Position numbers and translations under genes: made by a program. A stretch of 64,000 nt of DNA, taken from Rhodobacteraceae bacterium LNNU 3342 (GTDB lineage: Bacteria > Pseudomonadota > Alphaproteobacteria > Rhodobacterales > Rhodobacteraceae). The notes below the pieces were generated by a model. That model searched no databases. It had not been told where the DNA came from and worked only from the letters and a program-made list of their open reading frames with translations. Positions within the stretch are counted from its first letter, which is position 1. Each line of letters starts with the position of its first letter. Below are positions 10,093-19,197 of the stretch, one piece after another. The DNA lies in the NCBI GenBank assembly GCA_008711135.1, contig VUAW01000001.1:248001-312000 (forward strand), written 5' to 3'.

Positions 10093-10548
10093 ATGAGCCT
10101 CAGCATCGCCCCGGAATCACCCTTGACGGAAGACGGCCGCGCGCTGGTCGCGGAAAGCCAGGCTTTCCTCGAAACCGTCTTTCCGCCGGACGAGATCTTC
10201 AGCTTCAGCGCCGAGGAACTTGCCACTCCCGACACCACCTTCTTCGTGGCGCGCGCCGCCGGTGCCGCATTGGGTTGCGTCGCGCTGGTGGACATGGGCG
10301 GCTATGGCGAGATCAAGCGCCTTTACGTCCGAGATGCCGCCCGTGGCCGCGGCGCCGCCCGGGCCTTGATCGCGGCGCTTGAAGCCCGCGCAAGGGCGCT
10401 GTCACTTCCCCTTGTCCGTCTTGAAAGCGGTGCGGCGCTGGTGGCGGCCTGCGCGCTCTACCGCGCGATGGGCTACCGGGACTGCCCCCCTTTCGGCGGC
10501 TATCCGGACATCGACTCCAATCTCTTCATGGAAAAAGCGCTGGCGTGA
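10093..10548 (+). CDS. GNAT-family N-acetyltransferase
   Basis: Acetyl-CoA-dependent acyltransferase of 151 residues. The GNAT core is visible as a beta strand followed by the acetyl-CoA loop in EIKRLYVRDAARGRGAARAL, with a later ALYRAMGYRDCPPFGGY segment typical of the C-terminal strand. The open frame begins at 10036, but ATG 10093 gives the compact family length. It ends directly against the convergent FAD oxidoreductase (stops at 10548 and 10549). The acceptor substrate cannot be predicted. Confidence 0.85.
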   Translation: MSLSIAPESPLTEDGRALVAESQAFLETVFPPDEIFSFSAEELATPDTTFFVARAAGAALGCVALVDMGGYGEIKRLYVRDAARGRGAARALIAALEARARALSLPLVRLESGAALVAACALYRAMGYRDCPPFGGYPDIDSNLFMEKALA

Positions 10549-11592
10549 TCAGAGGCTGTCCTCGACCCGGAAGCCGTCGGGGATCGCATCGCGCCCCTCA
10601 AGGATCAGGTCGGCCATCACCGCCGCCACCCCCGGCGCCATGCCAAAGCCGATCTTGAACCCGCCATTCGCGATGAAGTGCCCCTGCCGCCCCGGCCAGG
10701 GCCCCAGCATCGGCGCCCGGCTCCGGGAGCGTGGCCGCACCCCCGCCCAGCGCGTCACCACCGGCGCCCCTTCGAGAACCGGGGAGGCGGCCCGCGCCCT
10801 CTCGATCAGCGCATCCAGCTGTGCGTCGGTGGTATCAGGCGCCTCATAGTCCCTTTCACTGGTCGATCCGATGGCGACCGTTCCATCCGCATGCGGCACG
10901 ATATGCAGCCCGTCGACGAAAAGCTGTGGCAGGTGTCTTGCGTCATGCGCCAGCACCGCCGCCTGCCCCTTGACGCCTGCCCCCGCCGCACGCCCGAACT
11001 GCCGGGACAGATCGACAAGCCCCACCACCCCGGTCGCCCAGACCACCGCGCCCTGATCCGGCGCCTCGCCCAGGATGACCTCGCCGCCCAGCGCAGTAAC
11101 GGCGGCGGCCAGTGCGGCACAGGCCTGCCGGGGATGGATGCGGGCGCTGAGCGTGTCGTGGATCACCAACCCCGTGGCGCTTGGGAGGATCCAGTCGCCA
11201 AAACGTGATGCCGGCACGACCTCCCACACCGCCTGTCCTTGCCACAGCGCCGCCGCGCCTTCGGCCCGCGCCTGCGCCGTCCCAACCGCCTGCACATCGG
11301 CCAGCGGTTGAAGCCGACCCAGCCGCGCATAGCCGGGATCGACGCCCCCGGCCTGCGCAACCTCGGCCCAGAAATTCCCTGCCTTAAGCAGGCTTTCCAA
11401 CTGAAAAGCCTTCTTGGTGTTCCAGTTCTCCGGCACGTGCGGGGCAAGCGCCCCCACCACCCCGCCGCTTGATCCCGCACCCACCGCGACAGTGTCCACC
11501 AGCCGCACGCGGGCGCCGCGCCGCGCGCATTCATAGGCTACCGACAGGCCAAAGATCCCCGCCCCCCGCACCGTCACTTCCGCCATTGCCAT
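10549..11592 (-). CDS. FAD-dependent oxidoreductase (DAO fold), possible MnmC1-like partner of MnmD
   Basis: Flavoprotein of 347 residues of the D-amino acid oxidase/glycine oxidase superfamily. The dinucleotide-binding motif GAGIFGLSVAYECARRG is at the N-terminus, followed by AGSSGGVVGALAPH, and a C-terminal FAD segment GHFIANGGFKIGFGMAPG. It is divergent, with 51 bases between starts, from the tRNA methyltransferase mnmD. In E. coli MnmC, a DAO-fold oxidase and an MnmD-type methyltransferase are fused, so this could be the oxidase half encoded separately. ThiO-like or amino acid oxidase activity is the alternative. ATG 11586, two codons in, is also a plausible start. Confidence 0.82.
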   Translation of the reverse strand: MAMAEVTVRGAGIFGLSVAYECARRGARVRLVDTVAVGAGSSGGVVGALAPHVPENWNTKKAFQLESLLKAGNFWAEVAQAGGVDPGYARLGRLQPLADVQAVGTAQARAEGAAALWQGQAVWEVVPASRFGDWILPSATGLVIHDTLSARIHPRQACAALAAAVTALGGEVILGEAPDQGAVVWATGVVGLVDLSRQFGRAAGAGVKGQAAVLAHDARHLPQLFVDGLHIVPHADGTVAIGSTSERDYEAPDTTDAQLDALIERARAASPVLEGAPVVTRWAGVRPRSRSRAPMLGPWPGRQGHFIANGGFKIGFGMAPGVAAVMADLILEGRDAIPDGFRVEDSL

Positions 11593-11643
11593 TGCCCGCG
11601 CCCTTCAGCATTGTCCGCCCCGACGCGTTTAAGGCAAATCAGC

Positions 11644-12324
11644 ATGAGCGACCAGAAGACCGGGTTGGAGTGGCGCGAGGGAGGCGTGCCGGTCTCGACC
11701 CGCTTTGACGATCCGTATTTTTCCCTGGGCAACGGCCTGGCGGAAACCCGGCATGTGTTTCTGGCAGGCAACGAGCTGCCGGCGCGCTTCCGCCCAGGAT
11801 TTCACATCGCGGAACTGGGCTTTGGCACCGGGCTGAACATGCTTGCCGCGCTGATCGAATGGCGTTCGGCAGGGATCGAGGGACCACTGCGCTTCACCAG
11901 TTTCGAGGCTTTTCCCCTGCCCGCCGATGACATAGCCCGCGCCCTTCAGGCCTTCCCGGAGGCAGAGGCCGTAGCCGGTCCCTTCCTTGCGCAATGGGCC
12001 GAAGGCGCGCGGCAGATCAGCCTTCCGGGGCTGGAGGCTGACATCATCATCGGCGACGCGCGCGAAACCCTTCCCCCCTGGCAGGGGCGCGCCGACGCCT
12101 GGTTCCTGGACGGCTTTTCGCCCGCCAAGAACCCTGAACTTTGGGACCCTGCTCTGATGGCGGAAGTCGGCAGGCATACCGCGCCGGGGGGCAGCTTTGC
12201 CACCTATACGGCGGCGGGTTTCGTACGGCGCGCGCTGGAGGACGCGGGCTTTGACGTGGAACGGCGCAAGGGCCACGGCCACAAGCGCCACATGACGGCA
12301 GGACGGTTGAAGCACAATGGCTGA
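11644..12324 (+). CDS. mnmD: tRNA U34 5-methylaminomethyl-2-thiouridine methyltransferase MnmD
   Basis: SAM-dependent methyltransferase of 226 residues (DUF752/MnmC N-terminal type) that makes the last methylation of mnm5s2U at the wobble position of certain tRNAs. Key motifs are the SAM-binding ELGFGTGLNML near residues 59-69, the acidic IIGDARETLP segment, and the DAWFLDGFSPAKNPELW catalytic loop, with GHKRHMTAG at the C-terminus. ATG 11644 gives the family N-terminus (MSDQKTGLEW); an in-frame ATG at 11611 is less likely. Only the methyltransferase half of the MnmC architecture is encoded; a DAO-fold oxidoreductase lies divergently upstream. It overlaps the following transporter gene by 8 bases. 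Confidence 0.92.
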   Translation: MSDQKTGLEWREGGVPVSTRFDDPYFSLGNGLAETRHVFLAGNELPARFRPGFHIAELGFGTGLNMLAALIEWRSAGIEGPLRFTSFEAFPLPADDIARALQAFPEAEAVAGPFLAQWAEGARQISLPGLEADIIIGDARETLPPWQGRADAWFLDGFSPAKNPELWDPALMAEVGRHTAPGGSFATYTAAGFVRRALEDAGFDVERRKGHGHKRHMTAGRLKHNG

Positions 12325-13207
12325 ACAGAACACGCGGCTCGGCATCTGGCTGATGGTCGCGACAACGATGGTCTTTGCGTTGCAGGACGGGATCTCGCGC
12401 CACATGGCCGAGGAATACAACATCCTGATGGTCGTGATGATCCGCTATTGGTTCTTTGCCGCCTTCGTGGTGGCGCTTGCGGCGCGGCAGGCGGGGGGCA
12501 TCCGGCAGGCGGCGGTGACGCGTCATCCAATCCTGCAGATCGTCCGGGGCCTTTTGCTGGCGTCAGAGGTCTGCGTCATGATCCTGGCCTTCACCAAGCT
12601 GGGGCTGGTCGAAAGCCATGCGGTCTTTACCTCCTACCCCCTGCTGGTTGCCGCGCTGTCGGGGCCGGTACTGGGGGAAAAGGTCGGCTGGCGGCGGTGG
12701 ACCGCGATCGGGATCGGGTTCATCGGCATGCTGGTGATCCTGCAGCCGGGGGTCACGGTGTTTTCGCCGCTGGCGCTGATCCCGCTGGGGGCGGCGTTCA
12801 TGTTCGCCCTGTATGGCTTGCTAACACGCTACGTGTCCCGGGCTGACAGCGGGGCGGTCAGCTTCTTCTGGACGGGCACTTCGGGTGCTGTCGCGATGAC
12901 GCTTGCGGGCATCTGGTTCTGGGAACCGATGGCGCTGCCCGATTGGGGATGGATGGCCTGCCTGTGCTGCACGGCCGCGCTGGGCCACTGGCTGCTGATC
13001 AAGTGCTATGAGGTGGCCGAGGTCAGCGCCGTGCAGCCCTTTGCCTATCTGCAGTTGGTCTTCGTCAGCCTGCTGGGCATCACCGTCTTTGGGGAAACGC
13101 TGCGCACCAACGTGGCGATCGGCACGGGGATCGTGATCTGCGCCGGACTGTTCACCCTGTGGCGGCAGCGCAAGGTCACTGCGCCTTCATCTCTTCCTCG
13201 ATCGTGA
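12317..13207 (+). CDS. DMT-superfamily (EamA) transporter
   Basis: Inner-membrane protein of 296 residues with about ten hydrophobic segments in two EamA-like halves (first half from GIWLMVATTMVFALQ, second from VSFFWTGTSGAVAMTL). Members export metabolites, amino acids or drugs; the substrate is not predictable. Translation probably couples to mnmD through the 8-base overlap. The 3' end overlaps the convergent lytic transglycosylase gene by 32 bases (13176-13207). Confidence 0.9.
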   Translation: MAEQNTRLGIWLMVATTMVFALQDGISRHMAEEYNILMVVMIRYWFFAAFVVALAARQAGGIRQAAVTRHPILQIVRGLLLASEVCVMILAFTKLGLVESHAVFTSYPLLVAALSGPVLGEKVGWRRWTAIGIGFIGMLVILQPGVTVFSPLALIPLGAAFMFALYGLLTRYVSRADSGAVSFFWTGTSGAVAMTLAGIWFWEPMALPDWGWMACLCCTAALGHWLLIKCYEVAEVSAVQPFAYLQLVFVSLLGITVFGETLRTNVAIGTGIVICAGLFTLWRQRKVTAPSSLPRS

Positions 13208-15116
13208 GGGGCACCGCCCCGCCCGCCAGCCGCGCCCGGTAGATCATGCGCGATTCCATCACGCGCATGATGTAGTTCCGGGTTTCCGTGAAGGGCACCA
13301 TTTCCACCCAGTCGATCACGTCCACGTCGGGATCACGCGGGTCACCCAGCGTTTCCACCCAGCGGCGCGGGCGACCGGGGCCCGCGTTATAGCCGGCGGC
13401 CACAAGCACCGGGTTCGGACCGAATTCTTCGATCAGCTCGGCCAGATAGGCGGTGCCGAGACGGGCGTTATAGGCGGCGTCTTGGGTCAGGCGGGCAAGC
13501 TCATAGGGTTCACCCAGCTTGCGAGCCATCAGTTCCGCCGTTCCCGGCATCACCTGCATCAGCCCGCGCGCGCCGGCGGGGCTGATCACCGTATGGTCGA
13601 ACTCGCTTTCACGACGCGCGATGGCCAGCGCAAGTTCACGCCGGACAGGGATGGCCATATCGGCCAGATCGGTCAGCGGGAAGTAGGCGCGGTGCAGGAT
13701 GATCCCCCGCGCCGCGGCCTGCTTGGCGATCAGCACGGCGGTGTTAGGCTCATCCATGTCCAGCGCCATGTCGGCAAGCTGGCCCAGTTCCTGCGGCTCC
13801 AGCCCCTCGGCCAGATGAAGCATGAAGCGGCGGGCCAGTGCCCGGTCGCCCGCGCCGTGCAACAGGACCGCCGCCTGCAGCACAGACGAACTGTGGAACC
13901 CGGCGTCGCGCCAGTCGGGATGGCGTTCCAGCCCCGCCAGCGCCGGGTCCATCGGCAGCCCGGCGCGTTCCGCCGCCAGCAGTCCATAATAGCTCGTCTG
14001 GTGTTCGGCGCCGAAGGCATAGGCTTCGGCCGCGGCAGCGTCATCGCCCAGCACCTCATGCGCGCGACCCTCCCAATAGCCGGCGCGGCCAAGGCTGATG
14101 GGGCTGCTGACGCCCGCACGCAGGTTGCGGAAGTGGGTCAGCGCCGTCTGCGGGTCGTTCAGCAGGCGCAGGGCGATGAAGCCCGACAGCCACTCAAGGT
14201 CCGCATAATCCCCGCCGCTTTGCAGGTAATGCCGCGAGGCAATCTGGTAGGCACGGGCGGCATCGCCCTCGCGCATCTCGCGCCGGGCCAAGAGCGCGCG
14301 GCGCGGTGCCCAGGCCGCGGGATCGCCCAACGACTCTGCGCTCGTGCTGCGTTCAAGGATCAGGGCCGTCGCGCTGTCATAAAGGTCGTGATACATCCGC
14401 CAGGCAAAGCGGTCGTGCCCCAGCCCCGGATCATTGGCCAGCGCCGCGGGCACCGCTGCCACCAGCGCATCCACCCCCGGCGTGCGCGCCTGCAGCGCCA
14501 GCCGCGCCTCGGCCAGCCTGCGCCGGTCCTCGGGGATCAGGGGCAGCATCCGGCGCGCATCGGTGCGGTGCCCCGCCCAAAGCATCGTCTCCAGCCGCTG
14601 CTGATGCAGCGGGGCCAGCGCGTCAGGGAACAGGGCCAGTAGCCGGACGTACTGCGCGTCGGTCAGCGGAAAGCCCTGCCAAAGCCGCGTGGCCTCTACC
14701 TCGGCCATTGTGGTTTCGCCGCGGGCCAGAAGCGCCTCGATCACGGCCAGGCCACCCTCGGCGGTGGCGGGGGGCGAGGTCTGGAAAAAGCTCAGGATCT
14801 CGGCCTGGGTGCCGGTTTCGGCCATCGCCTGTTCCCCCCGCTGCCGCAGGTAGGGCAGGCCCGGCCAGTCGGGGCGGCGGGCGAGGAAGGCGTTGATCTC
14901 GGCCAGGGTGCCCTCTCCGGCGCGAAGGCGGTGCCATTCGACGATATCCGCCGCAAGCGGTCCTGCCACTGATGCCTGTGCCGCGGCACCATCCCAGTCA
15001 CGGGCGGCAATGCGGCGCAGCGCGTTGCCAAGGGCCGCGTCCTGTACCTCGGTCGCGGAGGCGGGCATGGCCAGCACAAGCGTCAGAAGGCAGGCGGCGG
15101 CAATGGGTCGAAACAC
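13176..15116 (-). CDS. Soluble lytic murein transglycosylase (Slt70 type)
   Basis: Periplasmic peptidoglycan lytic enzyme of 646 residues. It starts with GTG, supported by an in-frame TGA two codons upstream. A signal peptide (MFRPIAAACLLTLVLAMPASA) precedes a long alpha-helical superhelical domain, and the C-terminal SLT domain begins at about residue 500 with RRESEFD (catalytic Glu about 503), SPAGARGLMQVMP and AGYNAGPGRPRRW. It cleaves the MurNAc-GlcNAc bond to give 1,6-anhydro products. It is divergent from dapA, whose product feeds diaminopimelate for the same cell wall. Confidence 0.95.
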   Translation of the reverse strand: MFRPIAAACLLTLVLAMPASATEVQDAALGNALRRIAARDWDGAAAQASVAGPLAADIVEWHRLRAGEGTLAEINAFLARRPDWPGLPYLRQRGEQAMAETGTQAEILSFFQTSPPATAEGGLAVIEALLARGETTMAEVEATRLWQGFPLTDAQYVRLLALFPDALAPLHQQRLETMLWAGHRTDARRMLPLIPEDRRRLAEARLALQARTPGVDALVAAVPAALANDPGLGHDRFAWRMYHDLYDSATALILERSTSAESLGDPAAWAPRRALLARREMREGDAARAYQIASRHYLQSGGDYADLEWLSGFIALRLLNDPQTALTHFRNLRAGVSSPISLGRAGYWEGRAHEVLGDDAAAAEAYAFGAEHQTSYYGLLAAERAGLPMDPALAGLERHPDWRDAGFHSSSVLQAAVLLHGAGDRALARRFMLHLAEGLEPQELGQLADMALDMDEPNTAVLIAKQAAARGIILHRAYFPLTDLADMAIPVRRELALAIARRESEFDHTVISPAGARGLMQVMPGTAELMARKLGEPYELARLTQDAAYNARLGTAYLAELIEEFGPNPVLVAAGYNAGPGRPRRWVETLGDPRDPDVDVIDWVEMVPFTETRNYIMRVMESRMIYRARLAGGAVPLTIEEEMKAQ

Positions 15117-15280
15117 GGGTCAGGGCTCTTTCATCAAGGGGAGGAACAGCGGGCGGCGGCAGATTAACGGATGCGCCCTTGGCCGCAACACACAAACTTG
15201 GCAAGGGCCGCGGCTGCGGATAGGTTCCGCCGAGTCGCAGCACGGGGCGAGTCTGCCCATCAACCAAGGAGAAGCGTGTC
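15117..15280. other. slt-dapA divergent intergenic region
   Basis: 164 bases carrying the dapA promoter described separately and a GGAGAAG ribosome binding site before dapA. On the slt side the ribosome binding site is weak. No gene or RNA is seen. Confidence 0.6.
15198..15226 (+). promoter_or_regulatory. Predicted sigma70 promoter of dapA
   Basis: A -35 box TTGGCA (15198-15203) and a -10 box TAGGTT (15221-15226) are separated by exactly 17 bases, with a transcript leader of about 45 bases before the dapA ATG. The -10 hexamer is identical to that of the atpI promoter at the right end of the window. Confidence 0.5.
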
Positions 15281-16153
15281 ATGATCAAGGGGTCAATTCC
15301 AGCCCTGGTGACGCCGTTCAAGAACGGTGCCCTGGATCTTGAAACGCTCAAGGCGCTGGTGGAATGGCACATTGCCGAAGGTTCGACCGGGATCGTGCCC
15401 GTCGGCACCACGGGCGAAAGTCCCACGCTGACGCACGAAGAACATGAAACCGTGATCGAAGAGGTCGTCAAGGCCGTGGCCGGGCGCGTGCCGGTCATCG
15501 CCGGCGCGGGATCGAACAGCACGGCCGAGGGGCTGCGGCTCATCCGCCATGCCGAACAGGTCGGTGCCGATGCGGCGCTGGTGGTCACGCCCTATTACAA
15601 CAAGCCCACGCAGGCGGGGCTGATCGCGCATTTCACGGCGGTGCATGACTGCTGCGACCTGCCGATCATCATCTACAACATTCCCGGCCGGTCGGTCGTG
15701 GACATGCTGCCCGAAACCATGGGCGAACTGGCAAAACTGCCGCGGATCATCGGCGTCAAGGACGCCACCGGCAAGATCGAGCGTGTGTCCATGCAGCGCG
15801 AAACCTGCGGCAAGGACTTCATCCAGCTGTCGGGCGAGGATGCGACCGCGCTTGGCTTCAACGCCCATGGCGGCGTCGGCTGCATCAGCGTGACCGCCAA
15901 CGTCGCGCCACGTCTTTGCGCCGAGTTCCAGGCGGCAACTCTGGCGGGCGATTATGCCAAGGCGCTGGAATACCAGGACCTGCTGATGCCGCTGCACACC
16001 GCGATCTTCATCGAGCCGGGGCTGGTCGGCGCGAAATACGCGCTGTCCCGCCTTGGCCGGTGTTCCGACGAGGTGCGCCTGCCGCTGACCCCGCTGACCG
16101 AGGGCACCAAGGCCCGGATCGACGCGGCAATGCGCCACGCCGGGCTGATCTGA
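15281..16153 (+). CDS. dapA: 4-hydroxy-tetrahydrodipicolinate synthase
   Basis: Cytosolic class I aldolase of 290 residues condensing pyruvate and aspartate semialdehyde, the first committed step to diaminopimelate and lysine. GTTGE (42-46), the tyrosine in [10 protein letters not shown] (Tyr132) and the Schiff-base lysine in GVKDATGK (Lys160) are all present. An AAGGAGAAG ribosome binding site precedes the ATG. It has its own promoter and is divergent from slt. It ends one base before the convergent DUF4153 stop. Confidence 0.97.
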   Translation: MIKGSIPALVTPFKNGALDLETLKALVEWHIAEGSTGIVPVGTTGESPTLTHEEHETVIEEVVKAVAGRVPVIAGAGSNSTAEGLRLIRHAEQVGADAALVVTPYYNKPTQAGLIAHFTAVHDCCDLPIIIYNIPGRSVVDMLPETMGELAKLPRIIGVKDATGKIERVSMQRETCGKDFIQLSGEDATALGFNAHGGVGCISVTANVAPRLCAEFQAATLAGDYAKALEYQDLLMPLHTAIFIEPGLVGAKYALSRLGRCSDEVRLPLTPLTEGTKARIDAAMRHAGLI

Positions 16154-16154
16154 T

Positions 16155-17876
16155 CTAGGGGATCAGCACAAAGCTCCCCTCGCCCACCAGAAGCGCGTCG
16201 ATGCGGGGCGGGCCGATGCGAAAGTCCCCCGACTGCAGCGCGTCCAGCAGGCGCGCTGCATCCTCTGCCCCTTCTAGCCGGGCGGCGCGCATCCGGACAA
16301 GGGTGCCGTCCGGCGTACGGCTGAAACCCTCTTGCCCCAGGAAGCCGCCGCGGTTGCTGTAAAGCAGCAGGGCCTCTTGCCCCTCGGTCCCCGGCAGGAA
16401 ATCCGCAACGACCAGGGCGCAGCCGGGATAGCCGGCAGGCGTCAGGCGGCGGCAGCCGTTGAGCCAAAGCCGGAGCTCCGCCGGATGCGTCGCAGCGGTC
16501 AGCGCCTCGGCCAGGTCGGCGCCTTCCTCGGGGATGACCGGCAAAAGCGCCAGAAGGTTGCGGCGCAGGCCCGTACCCTCGCCTTCCTGCTGGCGATTGG
16601 CTTCAAGTCGCGCGAGGGCGCGGGCCAGCGGCGGGTCGTCTTCCCGCGCCTGCAGGGTGGCCAGCGCCGCCCGTCCCGCATATCCCCAGGCGTCCCGCAT
16701 CTGCCAAAGCGGAAGATCGTCCGCCTCGATCACGCCGGACAGGTAGCCATCAAGCTGGCTTCGGGCCGAGATCCGTTCCGGCACGATCACCGGCGTCAGC
16801 CACAGCGCTGCAAAGCCCACAAGCAGCACCGCCATCGCCAAGTTCGCGCGGCGAATCCGGCGCATCCAGCGCCCCGGCCGCACCACTGCCAGCGCATAAA
16901 GCATCCCGTAGCAGCCCAGAACCAGCACGGCGGCAGCGCCCATCAGCCGCTGCGGCGTCCAGCCATGCTGCCCGACCCGCAGCCAGACCGCATAGCCTGC
17001 AACCACCGCCAGCACCGGCAGCACCAGCGCCAGCCCGCGCGCCGAGGTCTGCAGTAGCCGCGTGCGTACCGCCACGTCATCGGCCGCATCCACCGCACTG
17101 CTGACCAGCAGCGTGACCCCCGCCGCCATAGTGAGCAGCGTCACCGCCACCGACCCTTGTCCGAACGGGTTTTCAAATCCCTGCAACGGCAGCGCGATCA
17201 GGAACACCGCCACCACCAGCAGCACGACCGGCATCAGCAGCCGGAACAGCCGCAGGATCAGGAAGGCCGAAACGTAGTCGGTGAATTCATGCACCACCGC
17301 CAGCGCCAGCCCCAGCGCCACGCCGGTAAAGATCGGGCCGAACCAGCTCAGCTCGCGCAGGTCGGTGATGACGCCGATCCCGACAAGACGCAGCAGCGCA
17401 TCCGACACCGTCAGTACCAGCCAAGCGATGCCGACAAAGACTGCCCCTGCGGCATAGCGGGCGACAATGCTCCAGCTATGGGTGAAAAGGGCGGCATAGT
17501 TGCGCCAGCCCTCGCCCCGCCTCTGGGCGGCCATCACGAATGGCAGCGGCAGGCAGGCCAGCAGCACCGCCGCAAGCCCCGGATAGCGCAGGTCAAAGAA
17601 CGGCCCCGTTGTCGGGTGGCGCAGGCTCGCCAAGGTCAGCAGCGCCGAAACCCCTGCCCCCAGCACAGCCGCGGGCAACAGCGCCCGACGCCCCAGCGGC
17701 CCGAACATCGCCAGCGCCCCGCCAAAGAAGACGGCGGCAAAGGCGTGCAGCGCCAGCAGCATCCGCGGGTTTCCGATCCGGTCGCCCAGCAGGTCGGTCA
17801 GGCCCCAGAAGCTGAAGCCCGCCGCTGCCCCCAGCAGGGCAAAGGCCATCCGCATCGCCAACCGGTTTTCCTGCAT
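16155..17876 (-). CDS. DUF4153 multi-pass membrane protein
   Basis: Protein of 573 residues with roughly eleven to thirteen hydrophobic segments in the first 370 residues (for example MAFALLGAAAGFSFWGL and LMPVVLLVVAVFLIALPL), then a soluble C-terminal part of about 200 residues starting near LTPVIVPERISARSQLDGY. This layout matches DUF4153 proteins; function is unknown. ATG 17876 is preceded by GGAG with 7-base spacing; ATG 17903, nine codons upstream, is the alternative. It is convergent with dapA, with a small inverted repeat (GCTGATC/GATCAGC, 16144-16167) spanning both stops. Confidence 0.85.
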   Translation of the reverse strand: MQENRLAMRMAFALLGAAAGFSFWGLTDLLGDRIGNPRMLLALHAFAAVFFGGALAMFGPLGRRALLPAAVLGAGVSALLTLASLRHPTTGPFFDLRYPGLAAVLLACLPLPFVMAAQRRGEGWRNYAALFTHSWSIVARYAAGAVFVGIAWLVLTVSDALLRLVGIGVITDLRELSWFGPIFTGVALGLALAVVHEFTDYVSAFLILRLFRLLMPVVLLVVAVFLIALPLQGFENPFGQGSVAVTLLTMAAGVTLLVSSAVDAADDVAVRTRLLQTSARGLALVLPVLAVVAGYAVWLRVGQHGWTPQRLMGAAAVLVLGCYGMLYALAVVRPGRWMRRIRRANLAMAVLLVGFAALWLTPVIVPERISARSQLDGYLSGVIEADDLPLWQMRDAWGYAGRAALATLQAREDDPPLARALARLEANRQQEGEGTGLRRNLLALLPVIPEEGADLAEALTAATHPAELRLWLNGCRRLTPAGYPGCALVVADFLPGTEGQEALLLYSNRGGFLGQEGFSRTPDGTLVRMRAARLEGAEDAARLLDALQSGDFRIGPPRIDALLVGEGSFVLIP

Positions 17877-17939
17877 GTCCCGTCTCCGCTTTCCGTCGCG
17901 CATGTCCTAGCGCGGGCAGGCGCCGTTGCCAGCCGCCTG

Positions 17940-18647
17940 TCAGGCCGCTGCCTCGATCTGATCAAGCCAGCCCGGCAGCCTCCCGATATCTGGCAGCACC
18001 GCATCCGCGAAGGGGGCCAGATCCCCGGCCAGTGCAGGACCAGTCAGCACCGCGAGTTTCCGGCAGCCTGCAGCCTGCCCGGCGGCAAGGTCATGGCGAC
18101 TATCACCGACCATCAGCACCTCGGCCAGATCAAGGCCCAGCGCGCGGGCAAAGGCCAGAACCATGCCCGGTCCCGGCTTGGCCCCATGCCCAGAATCCGA
18201 ACCGGCGATGAAGTCAAAGGCGTCCTCGACCCCTGCGGCGCGCAGATGCGCCCGGGCCGGACCTTCGGCGTCGTTGGTGGCGACACCCAGCCGCAGCCCG
18301 CGCTGCCGCAACCGCGTCAGAAGCGGCGCCAGCGGCACCGCCTCGGCCTGCGGGGCGGCGGCGGCGCGGGTGTTCATCAGGTCGATCAGCGCGTCCTTGT
18401 CCCAGCCCGGCAGGGCCGGCAGCAGGGCATCGGCGATCTCCGGTGGGGTGGAGGCGATGACGATGCTGTCGCGCCGGAACTGCCGCCTGTCCAGCTCATA
18501 GCCGATCCGGTCCGCAAGAAGCGCCGCCTGTGCCGGGTCGCCGCCTGCCAGTTCGTTTACAAGCCCTGCCGTCCAGTTGCCCCATGTGGTGTGAAAGTCG
18601 AAAAGCGTGCCATCCTTGTCGAAAAGGATGCCGGTGATCCTGGTCAT
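17940..18647 (-). CDS. HAD-family phosphatase (Gph-like)
   Basis: Haloacid dehalogenase-fold hydrolase of 235 residues resembling phosphoglycolate phosphatase. Motif I is DKDGT (residues 10-14, nucleophile Asp10, acid Asp12), motif II is in LGVATNDAEGPAR, and motif III/IV in EVLMVGDSRHDL. A helical cap sits between motifs I and II. The start chosen is the second of two adjacent ATGs, with GGAGG five bases upstream; the first at 18650 is equally in frame. If it is a true Gph it would make glycolate, the substrate of glcDEF at 37-41 kb, but the genes are unlinked. Confidence 0.85.
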   Translation of the reverse strand: MTRITGILFDKDGTLFDFHTTWGNWTAGLVNELAGGDPAQAALLADRIGYELDRRQFRRDSIVIASTPPEIADALLPALPGWDKDALIDLMNTRAAAAPQAEAVPLAPLLTRLRQRGLRLGVATNDAEGPARAHLRAAGVEDAFDFIAGSDSGHGAKPGPGMVLAFARALGLDLAEVLMVGDSRHDLAAGQAAGCRKLAVLTGPALAGDLAPFADAVLPDIGRLPGWLDQIEAAA

Positions 18648-18740
18648 CATGTCCTCCGTCGCGGCTACCCTGCCCCAGTGGCGCGGCAGGTGCAATCGCG
18701 CCCGATTGACAAGGCGGGGACGATGGCGGACGGTCCCGGC

Positions 18741-19196
18741 ATGACAGACCGCCCGCCTTATCGCCTTCATGACTCCGTCCTTTACCAGATGACGGTCACC
18801 TCCCGGATCCAGGAGCGCCGGCTGGAAGACGGGCTGCGCACCCTTGGCCTGACCCGCATCACCTGGTGTACGCTACTTGCGCTGGGGAACGAGGGGCTGA
18901 CCCAGCCTTCGGACATCGCGGCCTTCATCGGCATCGACCGCACCGCCACCTCGCGCGCGCTGCGCCAGATGGAGGCGGAAGGGTGGATCGCCCGGCGATC
19001 AGGTGCCCCGGACCGACGCACGACCACTGTGGAACTGACCGAATCCGGCCGCAGGCTACTGGACCAGGCCACCCCGATGGCCGAGGAAAACAGCCGCCAC
19101 TTCCTGCAAAAGCTGGGCCCCGAGGGTACCGAGACGCTGCGCCGCCTGATGGCGCGCCTGCGCGAGGGTGAAGAGCGGGGCCTGTCCCGCTTCTAG
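18741..19196 (+). CDS. MarR-family transcriptional regulator
   Basis: Winged-helix DNA-binding protein of 151 residues. The HTH is around residues 45-90 (LTQPSDIAAFIGIDRTATSRALRQME) and the wing contains RRSGAPDRRTTTVELTESGR, the classic MarR DR..T.V.LT pattern. It is divergent from the HAD phosphatase with about 93 bases between starts, so it may control that gene or itself. ATG 18723 is an alternative start. The long open frame extending back to 17157 is antisense to other genes and is not real. Ligand unknown. Confidence 0.9.
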   Translation: MTDRPPYRLHDSVLYQMTVTSRIQERRLEDGLRTLGLTRITWCTLLALGNEGLTQPSDIAAFIGIDRTATSRALRQMEAEGWIARRSGAPDRRTTTVELTESGRRLLDQATPMAEENSRHFLQKLGPEGTETLRRLMARLREGEERGLSRF

Positions 19197-19197
19197 G

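Noticed and set aside
16144-16167. Terminator between dapA and DUF4153
   Set aside because: The GCTGATC/GATCAGC repeat spans both stop codons but is only 7 base pairs with a 10-base loop and no T-tract, so it is mentioned with the gene but not listed as a terminator.
17157-18740. Upstream part of a 679-residue plus-strand frame ending in the MarR regulator
   Set aside because: Only the last 151 residues are real; the rest is antisense to DUF4153 and the HAD gene, with biased composition.
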